Shown piece by piece: positions 33,845 to 50,409 of a stretch of DNA of 64,000 nt (its first letter is position 1; every line of letters begins with the position of its first letter). Location of the stretch: assembly GCA_037349105.1 (NCBI GenBank), contig JAYJMM010000105.1, positions 1,798,001-1,862,000 on the forward strand. The letters run 5' to 3'. Below the pieces are notes generated by a model that was given only the letters and a program-made list of their open reading frames with translations, did not search any database and was not told where the DNA came from. Position numbers and translations under genes: made by a program. Source of the DNA: Limnomonas spitsbergensis (Eukaryota > Chlorophyta > Chlorophyceae > Chlamydomonadales).

Positions 33845-34280
33845 TATCAGCTATGTTTGCATCTGGGCCTACAGCGGATCCTGAGATTTCGAAAGTTGGG
33901 ACATGCCATGCAGCTCGGCACTCATCAGCCGTGTTCTGCATCGTCGCTGCATTGCAGCATGTGCAATCGAATTGAAATGAAGTCATGCGGTGTACACACC
34001 GTTGCTTTTGCCTTGATCTATCGGATAATGTCATGTCACTGCAGAAATTTCAAACCACAGCAAGCAGCCCAACGCAGCACTGCGCTTGGACCGCAGTAAA
34101 AGTCGCTGGCTCGCGTTCGCTACGCAGCATCGCAGCTAGGAATTTACAACATGCCTTAGTTATCTAGATTCTGCGCATCCAACGCGCTTTCTATATCCCC
34201 CAAATTTGCTAATCGGGAGCCCTTGCCCCAACTTTCGAAATCCCAGCTCCTGACAGGCCCAGATGCAAACATAACTGATA
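33845..34280. mobile_element. 436-bp MITE-like element with ~55-bp TIRs
   Basis: TATCAGCTATGTTTGCATCT and GGGCCT at 33845, continuing to GATTTCGAAAGTTGGG. The right end is the reverse complement, from CCCAACTTTCGAAATC to AACATAACTGATA at 34280, with one or two small gaps. No transposase. Target duplication unclear. Confidence 0.7.
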
Positions 34281-34310
34281 CTCACTATAATGTAAGACAG
34301 AAAGAAAGCT

Positions 34311-34327
34311 ACGCCCTATTAGGGCGT
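34311..34327. terminator. Perfect 17-nt palindrome at the 3' end of the minus-strand LINE
   Basis: ACGCCCTATTAGGGCGT. It lies ~85 nt downstream (minus direction) of the LINE stop codon. A 3'-terminal hairpin of this kind can be the reverse transcriptase recognition structure in LINE transcripts; here that role is inferred. Confidence 0.5.
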
Positions 34328-34409
34328 GGAGGTTAAGGAAACAACGCAGCTTGGGGCCGTAGCCACATCCGCGCCGTTACCATGAGGCAAAAAGAAAGAA
34401 GCAACTTCC

Positions 34410-36800
34410 TCACGGTGGTTTTCTCTTATGGGTGTGCCTTATTGGCCCAGTGACAAGCTTTGTGGCGGAAAAATATTCGAGTCTGCGTCTGGTTTGTACT
34501 ATGCTATGCAAGAGTTGTATCGAATGGACATGCATTTTCTGGGAGCATTTCTTAGCATGGAACGCGGTGATCCCTAGAGACATCATGGCTTCAATTGTGT
34601 GCTTTTTATAAATAGTGCCCGATGTGCCGATCAAGGTTGGAATAATTTTTATATTGTTTCGTTGGTGCCCGTTCAAGATCAGTAGCTCGACGAGGTCAGT
34701 GTGCTGGTTTAAGCAAGCTTTTAACTGGTCCCCATGCTCAGTGTCTATGCAATGCTTAAATTCCCCAATGTGGACTACAAAGTCCTTCTTTTGTCCTGTA
34801 GTTTGCATCAACAACATGTCAAGCTGCATTTTCGTTTTCATTTGGACGGCTCCAAGTGCTGGTGCCGCAGCGTGGGGGATTAAGTACGAGGGGACTTTAT
34901 TCATCAGCATGACTGGTGCTCCTGTTCTCTCACACTTCTCGGCCGTCCCCCGGTCTGCCATGACGTGTCCCCTCCCATGCTGCCTTTTCGATACAGCCCT
35001 CAGCAAAATCCTTCCTGTGCCATGGTGGCGCTCTATATACATCTTTTGCATTTTGGGGTGCCTGCATGCGCCTGTGATATGGCCTACACTGTTGTGCTCT
35101 CCACACAAGGGGCATTTGTCCGTGGTACTTTTGCCCCACCTGAAAGCCACCTTGTTGTTCCAAAGGCATCCATGTCGCCATCGAAGGGCTGTTTTCTTCT
35201 CCGCCAGAGTGACTCCTGGGTGGTTAAAGAACTGTTGCTGAGGGTCCCATCAGCAATCGAGTGCAACCGTTGCCACCCTTGAAAGTATACGCTATCGATG
35301 TTGGATCGGCCCAGCTTTTGGCGCTCGTGAATGTATGTCTTCAGGGCACCCTTCAGATCTTCTAATCCTTGCGGCTCTCCCTGGCTAGGGTCCTCTTCGT
35401 CTTGTGAAAAGCCAGAAAGAGCCGTACTGCGAGGGTTCGGAGCTCACTGGAACGGTCAGATCGCATTCTCCCTTTTGTGTGGCTGCCCGTTTAGCGACCC
35501 CGTCGGCTTTCTCGTTTCCGATATCTCCGTTTTGGGCCTTCACCTTATGGAATTCGACTATTTTTCCTTGGGACGCCATGAGCTGGAGTTGGTCCACGAT
35601 ATGTTGAAGGAGGTCTCTGTGCTTGTGGTAGGTGAGAGACATGGGGGATCGGATAGCTTTTCGGATTTGGTACAAGGATGTAGCGCTGTCAACCGCTATT
35701 TTGGTCTGTTATTTCACTAGGGCTCCATAGATTCCTGCCAGCTCGGCTCTGTTTATGGTGTTTGTGGGACCTTCTCCAGCCGGGTTAATGGTGATGTCTT
35801 GTTGGCCTTCGGGATGTGGAGGCCAGCGCCAGTTAGCTGAACTTTCCTGCCTTCTTTGAGGCTGGTTTCAATGCAGCTGCCATCAGTGTAGGCTATCTCC
35901 CTCCAATTGTGCTTTAACGAGCTGTTTTCTTGGAAACACTCGAGGCAATTGCATGCGTCCACTAGGTCTACCTCCGTTGCTCTAGGGATGTCAGTGTCCC
36001 TTGGAGATCGTTGGAAGGAGCTTGATCCTATCATGGGCTGGGCCTGGCTCTGCTCTCCCTGACCTTCTTCCACCCTATCCCCACATGGGGGACGAGGCTG
36101 GGTCCATGTTGCGGTTAGCAGGGGGTTGGCCCTGGCTTGCGGGTGTTTTTCTACATGTGCGAGGGTTGTGCGGAGCAGTCTGAAGAGAAGATCCTGTTTC
36201 CACCCGATTTGCTCGGACTGGGCTTCTTTGTTCCACACAACGATTATGTCCATGTGGCATTTGTGCATGGGTGGCGGGGTTGCTCCTTGCGTCCAACTCT
36301 CCTCTTTCCACAGGGGGAAAGGGGAGCTCTTGGTGCTGGCTATTCTTGTACAATATTTCGGATATTTGTCCAACCACTTTTGGTATGAGGGTTCGCCTGA
36401 CGACTTAATCCCCCTGGGCAGGTACAAGACAGTAGCTGTCGGTTCCCTGGTCATATCTGCAGACCATACTGCCCATCGGACTGCTTTCTCGAGGGATGGC
36501 TCGTCCCGGTTTGGGAAGGCATGTGAGTACCTTGTCCACCTGTGTTGGAAGGCATTTGTTTGTGGCTTTGTGCTTGGAAGGCCTGGTCCCTTGGGTGTAT
36601 ACTCCAATAGGTCGTGGCGTATTCTCTAACTTGGAGGGGGCTAGAGAACCGTTCCTTGGAGACGCCAAACAAGCAGGGCCAAACAAGCAGGGCCAGGGTC
36701 CCAAGTCATGCCGTTGTGGTTGGAAGCCTGGCCAGGATGGTCTGGTTCTCAGCAAGCACCGGGTCACATGCCAGGCATACCAGGCCTTCGTAAACGGCAA
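34410..36800 (-). mobile_element. LINE fragment with RNase H, CCHC knuckle and REL-endonuclease-like C-terminus (Dualen/RandI-like)
   Basis: Minus-strand reading in several frames. 36607-35753 carries an unassigned N-terminal part and the RNase H start, AYTDGSCIE. RNase H continues with NRAELAGIYGALVK, an in-frame TAA near 35702, VDSATSLYQIRK and GNEKADGVAKRA (the DGS, E, D and final D motifs). The frame changes again before 35150-34410, which has the knuckle KCPLCGEHNSVGHITGACRH and then LDMLL ... VVHIGEFKHCIDT, resembling the D ... E-x-K core of restriction-like endonucleases, and IPTLIGTSGTIYKKHT. The co-occurrence of RNase H and a possible restriction-like endonuclease is reminiscent of the green-algal Dualen/RandI clade. 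The RT is not found upstream, so the element is truncated and inactive. Confidence 0.7.
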
Positions 36801-37526
36801 GAAGCCTAGAGTAGAGTAGAAGCTTCATAAGTGTAATGAGACCCCTAATGCGACTGAGCAATCTCAGCCTCCTTGCATTATTTAATTACCTTGTCCTCAT
36901 CTTGTCATGATGCCGCATGGGTATGACAGAGTATCTTTGCATGGTGTTGGATGCTGGTGGGTGCCAACTTATGGCATTCCAATTATTGTTTGCCTCTAAT
37001 ATGACTATGAGGCTTGCTGTTGTGTGCTTGCTGATTTTGTGCATGCTGACAGAAGTGTGAGAGGTGTGCCAGTGTGCCATGACTGTGCACCAACTTTTGG
37101 TCGACTAGTGACCAGAATGGAATGGAATAGTGAAATGTATAATATAGCTACTATAATTTTGCTTTCGTTTGCTCGCTGTCCACTGAAATTCGACAGGCTG
37201 GTGCAAGCTACTTCCTCCACAAGGGAGACTGCTGGCCGCAACTTCACCCAGAGGTGCACCTTCCCCCAAATAAGTAGTTACATTAGTAGCAGGCGCAGCG
37301 CTGCGCGAGATGCCTACTTTCCCCCTACTTCCACGCTTTTTTCCCCTACAGAATTCACTATTTTCCCACACCCGGGAAACTTGACAGGAAGGTTGAGAAC
37401 TAATTTATCAAATTCGTCGCGCAGGCAAATAGCCACAAATTATCCTACTCTGCGCACGCGCACCTTTTTTTTGATACTTGTTTGCTATATTGCGCAATCT
37501 AACACGCGGTTAACAATCTGTGAATG
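36801..37526. other. No gene recognised
   Basis: One 176-codon ORF at 37024-37554 has no recognisable features and an unlikely composition. I read the segment as intergenic or decayed element DNA. Confidence 0.4.
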
Positions 37527-37572
37527 GATGTTGAATCAATCAGTCGCGTGGTAGCGCGCGACTTTTTTATGG
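37527..37572 (+). repeat. Direct repeat, left copy, flanking a LINE RT fragment
   Basis: GAATCAATCAGTCGCGTGGTAGCGCGCGACTTTTTTATGG. A related copy (GAATCAATCAGTCGCGCGCTAC, then TTTTTTATG) lies at 39829-39868. They bracket the RT fragment at 37.8-38.8 kb. Confidence 0.65.
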
Positions 37573-37809
37573 TGGGGCATCGGAGCACTCATTCCGGTAC
37601 CCAAGCCAAAGGGCAGTCCTGCAATCAAAGACAAGTATAGGGGTGTTGCCGTTGGAACTGCCCTATTCAACGAAATTCTCTCGTGTTATTGCAGCGTCTT
37701 GATTCTTGGGCTGAAAGTCAGGGTTAAGAGCCGCTGGTCAAGCAGGTTTTCGGCATGGACGGGGAACACCTGAAAATGCTTTCATTCTAAACCACATTAT
37801 TGAAAAATA

Positions 37810-38810
37810 ACATTCAGAGATTTTTTTTGCTGCCTTCATTGATTTGTGGAAGGCCTATGACTGTATTGACAGAGATTTACTGTGGCGGAGTTACAGAGCA
37901 TGGGCGTGCACGGACGGATTTTAGAAAGTTTGAAGGAGGTGTATCAGGATGTTAAAATCCGTGTACGGATTAGGAGATAGTTTATCCTCCTTTATGGGTG
38001 TGAATAAAGGAGACCCGCTATCCCCTATATTGCTTGGCTTGTTTATCGACCGTTTCGAGAAGTGTGTCGCTTGTGAGTGCCCTGATAATGGCGCCCGTCT
38101 TTCACATGCTTTGGTCAGAGTTTTACATTATGCTGATGATCTGGCTTGGTGTTATTCGCTGAATCTTCAGATGATCAGCAAAAACTTCTTGACGCTCTTC
38201 ATAATTTTGTCGCCACAATGCCTTGACAGTCAATATTAAAAAATCTTAAGCTGTTGTTTTTAACCAGAAATATTGCCGTCGATTGACATATTTGTCTTAT
38301 GACGGATGCGTTCTTGATATCAAGCTGTTTTCATTACTTGGGTATCCAGGGTATGTTATTTGATGAGGCAGAGGGAATGAAAGGAGAAGGTTGTGTCAAC
38401 AAGGGCAGGGCAGCTTTGTATGCCATGGTCCGGAGATGTCATGTGATGTTTCATGTGATGTGATGTGATAAAATGTGATGTGGTGTGATGTGATGTGATG
38501 TGATGTGATGTGATGTGATGTTTCATATCATGTGATATTTCATGTCATGTGAAAATTCATGAGCTTGGTATATACAATGTTCACATTAAATGTCGTATTT
38601 TTTACTCTTTGGCCTATTCTGTTTTATGGGTGTGAAATTTGGGGACCAGGTCTCCTTACGAAAGGATTCGGCTTGACATATACTAGTTTCTCTAGAGATT
38701 CGGAAGTAATTCACAAGGATTTCCTTAGGCAGTGTATGGGTCGTTGCAAGTCTGTGGCCGGAAATGTTATCATGAGTGAACTGCACCGTGAACCCCTCGC
38801 CTTGTCTTAA
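37810..38810 (+). mobile_element. Degenerate LINE reverse transcriptase
   Basis: Broken RT in several frames: AFIDLWKAYDCIDRDLLW (the motif A region), KGDPLSPILLGLFIDRFEKC (motif B region) and VLHYADDLAW (catalytic YADD), followed after a gap by ILFYGCEIWGP, HKDFLRQCMGRCKS and MSELHREPL, typical of the post-RT region of LINEs. Stops and frameshifts interrupt it, and a TGATG microsatellite (38440-38522) lies inside. It is not obviously family A; it may be related to the minus-strand element, but this was not tested. Confidence 0.8.
38440..38522 (+). repeat. (TGATG)n microsatellite
   Basis: Runs of TGATG/TGTGATG with ATTTCATGTG interruptions inside the decayed RT sequence. Confidence 0.95.
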
Positions 38811-39696
38811 GTCTTCTTCAGCAGGCCCTGAGGTTCTAGGATATAATAAATCTGAGGCCTGACGATGTCCTTGTGAAAATGGCTATGCAGAAAAGTTGTG
38901 ATTTGGCGAGGGCCGGTACTTCACATTGTTGCTTGGGCCGCTTTTTTGTCTACGATATTGATGACTTTGGGCATTGATTTATTGACTGCTCCAGTCAACA
39001 CCCCTGGTACTACTGGTACCATGTGAGCAGGCATAATATTATTTTTGCTGTAGCCCGGTATTGGATGGGGTCCCATTGGCTGAATGTCGAGACGGGGCGC
39101 TTTGAGGCACCGTTTGTGCCTCGTAGCTAGAGACTTTGCAAATGCTGTAATCTTGAATGTCGGCAGGATGAGCTTCACATGATTTACGGTCCGCTTTATA
39201 CAGACCTTTGTTATCAATTTAATCTTACTTGCCATAGTATTCCGATAATATTCTAGCAGACGAGGATGCGGCCCTGTAACAGTAAGAAAATGGAGTGTGT
39301 GGCAAGTTAAATGATGCAGAGGATTCTGCATCTGTATTTTGGAAGAATATGGGTTCCTTTATCTGTCAGTGCATGATTGCAAGAGAGAATCATCTCAAAA
39401 CTTTGCTGAATGATCTCAGGCCCCCCATAATTTCCAGGCGGTGCTCAATCGAACGATTTTGCACCCACGTCATGATTTATGGCTGGGGCTTACCATCTGC
39501 ACTATGGGGTCCATTCCCACGTCACTATCTTGTGTGCTAGTCGCTTGCCCAGGGGGGTCACTGGTATTCGCCTATTGTCCTTAAGTATCAAGTGCCTGTA
39601 CCGGTGTACGGGCACATGTCCCATGCATCAAATGTGATGCTCTGCTGGACTGTAAAACTTCACAAACTTCATATCGATGGTAGGTAAGGATCAAAC

Positions 39697-40175
39697 ACTT
39701 CGTGCACCCCCCAAAATAGTTGTTTTGCTGCCTGCGCACCCCCAGAAATAATTAATTGATGGCAGAGTCAAACCCGTTCTACAGTACACGGTCAACAATC
39801 AGTGATTCGATCACCTTGATGGAATGGATGTCGAATCAATCAGTCGCGCGCTACATTTTTTATGATAGGTACTAAGGAAAAACTACTCCGAGCACCCCCA
39901 AAATTAATTGTCTTGGTCCGTAACTGACCGGCCGCGCACCCCTGATGTTAATCATTATTCAGTCGCGCTCCTACTCCGCGCTCCCCCAACATAATTAACT
40001 AAAAAATATTAGTTGCTTAATGGAGACCTGTCATTTAATTAATCAAGTGCCTTGAGCAAACCTGATTTTTTGTAAGTGCCCAAAAACCAGTGCCCAAAAC
40101 AGTGCCCAAAACAGTGCCACCAAGCAAAAAATATTAGTTGCTACTCCGCGCACCCCCAAATTAAAAATTAAAATA
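39697..40175 (+). repeat. Degenerate cluster of a CGCACCCCCAAAATAATTAATTG motif
   Basis: About six versions: near 39700 (GTGCACCCCCCAAAATAG), 39738 (GCGCACCCCCAGAAATAATT), 39890 (CGAGCACCCCCAAAATTAAT), 39935, 39975 (CGCGCTCCCCCAACATAATT) and 40146 (CGCGCACCCCCAAATTAA), some with CAGAGTCAAA a short way behind. GTGCCCAAAACA is tandemly repeated near 40090-40115. Spacing is irregular (35-170 nt). Not a CRISPR array: units are degenerate and spacing is uneven. Confidence 0.6.
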
Positions 40176-40820
40176 ATTGATTTATCGCAGAGTCAAAGGT
40201 TTTACGGTACGTCAGGATTTTTTAGCTCACTCAGGCGAGGGGGTACAAAAAAAAACAGGGACCCCATCCCCAAAAAATAAAACGAGCACCCAACAAGCCT
40301 ACCACCCACCCACCCACTCCCCACGCCGCCTCCGGAACCCATTGAAATTCAAATATCGCAGTCAAAATTCAAATTCCAGGGCATGTAAAAGGTGTTTTTT
40401 GATCGGCTCGTCAAGGCGCTTCTACTGGTATATCTCAATTCGTTAGTTGATGACATGCCAACAGTCAACTAAGAATGACTCAGCTGGTTTCTGGGGTGTC
40501 CAAAGGGGGGGCGCATGGGGTCATGTGGTATTTCAAGCAACATTTTAGGATGTAAATGGACTCATGTTGGCAAGGAGAACACATAGATGCCGCTGTCAGC
40601 CTCAACAGACCTCCAGAAAAAAGATACAAAGTTTGGGGGGAAACAAATATTCGATTTGGGGGGGATCCCCCAACTTTGCCCCCCATATCTCCCATCCCCC
40701 TGGGCCCAGAAACATTTTAAAAACAGCTATGGAACGCTCTCGTTAAGCTCTACAAGAAAAGAGGGATGGGGCCGATTTTTTTTGTTTCTGCCACCCCCTC
40801 GCACTCAGGTGGTACCTTCA
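40176..40820. other. No gene recognised
   Basis: The ORFs here have simple or proline-rich composition and no domain. Probably decayed LINE 3' flank. Confidence 0.4.
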
Positions 40821-42150
40821 TGTTTGCCAACGTGGTCGAGCTTTATTAAAGCAGGGCCCAGAGGTGTAACATCATTAAAAACAGTGGTATCGTACAAATA
40901 TCCTGCTTGCATGTACGGCCCAGATAGGGCTTTGCTGAAGCGTGTCCAGTATTCAAAGCTCTTGCCAACATTCTGCACGGATGCAGCAAAATTTGGTTGG
41001 CCATGCGCTCATGCTAGGTGGAAAGGCACCTCTGGCTACGGCTCTTATACGTGCGCGCCGCATGGCCGCCATGGTGCATGTAAGGCTCGATCTGCGTACA
41101 TGCATCCGGTTGGCGGCTGTCTACCCAGTGCCTGCGGCCCTCTTCAGTGATGTTGTGGGGCTCCGGCCACCTCCGGCCACGGCATTACTTGAAGAGCATG
41201 AAGTAGTCCAGCATGCTCCAACACATGCGCCATGCTGTGGGGCTACCGGCGTCCACTGCCAGCTAGGGGTCATGAGGGAGCAGAACTAGCCAATACAGCG
41301 AGATTGGTGGCAGCACATGCTCCGATTCCACAACGTAGCGGTAGTATCAATTCAGCCCCCTCATGGCGGTAGCCATGGCAGCCGCCATGCAGCTCGCACT
41401 GTGAGACAGACTGGACCATAGGAAGGCAGAACTTCTAGGTGCTTTGGAAAGGTGGAGAGATGAACTGCAGTCCCTTACTGTTTTTCAGGCTGCGTCTGAC
41501 CAACAGCTGCTATCCGTTACAGAGGTGATGGCGCTAGTGGACATAGCGAATGAGCTGGAGCAGCTGGATATGGCCAGGGGCCCATGGATCCTGCCACCGA
41601 ACACAAATTTGCGGCCGCCTACTGCGCCTGGTTTCAGCCTACGCCGGTTACACGCTGAGAGCCGCACCAGCAAGAGAGCATGTGCTTATTTGTGTACAAA
41701 CTTGAGGCTACGATTTGACGTGGTCAGCACAGCCGGCAGTAGAGGACTACGCATCGGTCAGCAACGTGAAACACCTTTCTGACAGCAATGTTGGGAAAGG
41801 GGGGTGGCTAGCATGTAAATGACGTGCTACATGCTTGCTTCCAACGCCCTAATGTCAGGGAGAAGTTAAAGGAGAGGGTATGGGGAGGCCCTGCGGACGT
41901 AGTTACGGAAGTTCACCAGATGCACCAAGGCAATCAAGCATGGGTGGAAGGCCCTGGCTCTTGGCGTGTGAAGATGTGACCAAACTTATTGAGGGCTAGG
42001 ATTTAGAGTGTCTGGGAATCTGACTCCATTCCTTTTCCTGGGTGAGCCTATTCATTTCCTTTCACCCTGGCTTTCTTTCTTCTGTAGTTCCCAACCAAAC
42101 AGCGCAGTTGGACACCATATACGCAGCCGAGCCTTTGGGGCAGGGCCTGG
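40821..42150 (+). mobile_element. LINE family A: solitary tail followed by copy 2
   Basis: A tail copy (TGTTTGCCAACGTGGTCGAG ... CAGAGGTGTAACATCATTAA) at 40821-40877 is followed within ~20 nt by the 5' end of a second truncated copy (CCTGCTTGCATGTACGGCCC at 40901). The copy reads the same segments as 28.4 and 57.7 kb in shifting frames. Its C-terminal part 41444-41782 (SVTEVMALVDIANELEQLDM, TAPGFSLRRL) is homologous to 58009-58569. It ends in a degraded tail near 42117-42150, about 285 nt before the KDM4-like gene start. Confidence 0.8.
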
Positions 42151-42434
42151 GGGGGCACACTAAGAAACATAGGTCTACCTCATGGTGAAATGTGTGTGCG
42201 TGTCTAGTGCTTTACTGCATGCATTTCACAAGCTCCAGGATGCGATGCTTCTTGGCTGTGGGTGAGAATGTTGGCAGACACGCCGTACATTGGGCCTGCC
42301 CACATAGCGTTCGCTGTTGCCGCCTAACGGGTTCCATGCCACCTGCGTCAATGTTTTGCGAAGCACCTTCATTATTACGAGCCTCTCAGGAAGCTGTCTG
42401 TGCTCTCATTTGACATATCTGGTTATTGCACAAG

Positions 42435-48652
<6,218 letters not shown>

Positions 48653-49071
48653 AAGGCGGTGGAAGGCCTTAAGCAGGAGGGGCACATGGAGGAGGAAGAG
48701 GTTGCAGTATGACGAGGGTCGGGGCTCTAGAGATGTAGAGTCTGTCCCCCCGAGCTTCTGTTTCCTGGATTGAAATCCTTGCATTGCTGCTCTGCAGTTC
48801 TTGTTGGCATTTTGTTCTGTGGCATCATTCTGTTATAGGTTCGTAGAATCATTTAGGATGTCCACTATGCGAGTCTGTGGATTGCATATCATTCACGTCA
48901 TTTTGAGTGCCAAGCTTAAGTGCCAGGGGTGACGCGTTTCTTTCATGCGTCTACCTGGCGCGCTACGCATGTGCCTTCGCCTGCTAGCCTTTGGTAGAAA
49001 GGAAGTACTGAAGCTTAATGTGTCCCCTTCTGTAGTGTGCAGCAGTGTCATGCTTCCCTCGGTCCTGGTTC

Positions 49072-49101
49072 CCTCAATGATGATTAGTCATAATTGAGGG
49101 A
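49072..49101. other. Hairpin in the presumed KDM4-like 3' region
   Basis: CCCTCAATGATGATTAGTCA then TAATTGAGGG: 8-bp perfect arms around a short AT-rich loop. Could be an RNA hairpin in the 3' UTR. No other support. Confidence 0.4.
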
Positions 49102-49464
49102 ATGCAGGGTGTCTGTCAAGTTTTCAGCTGTTCTGTGCATTGCGTTTTTGCCTCTGTGCGACAGCAAAGGGGAATGGTGGGGGGTACAAAAGTTCGTGCA
49201 TTTAAGTGACTAGTAAATGATCTGACTGACATAGCAGGGTTTATGAATAGGGCATGACATCAAGACCAGTAGCAAAGGTCCACCATCATCTTATTTCAAG
49301 CTTCTTTTACACCATTACTTTTGTTTTGTTGCCCTTATGCGGTGCTTACAAACAATGCCCGCTAGTGGTGTTGCACAGTACAATCACACTTTTGTGTCTC
49401 TGGTCATACGTTCAGCAGAGACACTCCAATTACCGCGACCGGTATCATGTGTTTATCGGTTCTC

Positions 49465-49469
49465 TGTAA
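49465..49469 (+). promoter_or_regulatory. Candidate TGTAA poly(A) signal for the KDM4-like gene
   Basis: First TGTAA after the stop at 48652 (in TCTCTGTAATATATTT). It implies a ~830-nt 3' UTR. Confidence 0.45.
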
Positions 49470-50409
49470 TATATTTACCCATGCCCATCGTGATCCGGAT
49501 GTAACCTTAGTGGCCATCCTTACTTGGCCACTTGAGTTCACTTGGCCTATTTTGGGAACAGCTCTGAGATCATTCACAGCGCAGTGACACTTGAGCCACC
49601 GAGTTACTACAAATGTGTTGAGCACTTCATACTTCTGCATGGGCGGACCATATAAATAAATTGTCAATACTTTGCATGTAGTTGAGGGGACCAGGGAGAA
49701 CCTGTGCTAATACGCGACAAGCCGATACCAGCCAGTTCCCTTTCAACAGCCAGTTCCCTTTCTACAGAAGCAGTAAAAGCCCGCTAAAATGAACACTATC
49801 ATTGCTACAATGAAGTCAGTGGCACCGCATCCGGCGTGGACAAACCAAGATCCCAAGGGTTTAGGACAGTGCATACCTGCGATCGAAGGGGGCAGGCTGG
49901 CCGAATAAACAGAGGAGCAGCAGCAGGATCAGATCCAGTGGAAATGCTATTTGAAGTCAAGAATTACATGTGGATAATAACAGTGTCTCAGCTGGATCTG
50001 GAAATGCCAGTGATAGGTTGACACTCAGCCCATGTACTATGGATTGTAGAAGTCAGCTTGAGTTCGGAATGTGTACAAATTGCTGCTGGGCGGTAGATGG
50101 TTAATTGGCCCCTGATTGGTCCGATGTTTCGTCTGGGAATTAATTAATTCGCTAGTATCAGTGACTTCGAGCTTGGCCTTCTGCTGGTGGACTGTCCATT
50201 ATCGCCAACTTTGCGATGATGATCTATTGATCTGATGGTGGGAAGCTTCTGCTCTCTCCGTCCGACCCACGGCAGATATGCGGTACAGATAGAATTCGGT
50301 TCGATGCAGGTGGACGGTTGACAGCAGCATCGACTCCTATTAGTCTTACACGAGCACACTGGATAATAACCTTTAATACAACTTACTATATTAATAATCA
50401 CCATTGCTG
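49470..50409. other. Intergenic and upstream region of the thioredoxin gene
   Basis: Nothing recognised beyond TTAATTAATT near 50140. Confidence 0.4.

Noticed and set aside
34615..35241. 208-residue plus-strand ORF
   Set aside because: Antisense of the LINE CCHC/endonuclease region, which has recognisable motifs on the minus strand.
36126..36629. 167-residue plus-strand ORF
   Set aside because: Antisense of the LINE minus-strand frame ending at 35753.
37024..37554. 176-residue ORF as a gene
   Set aside because: No recognisable domain; starts and ends in repeat-like DNA next to the 37527 direct repeat.
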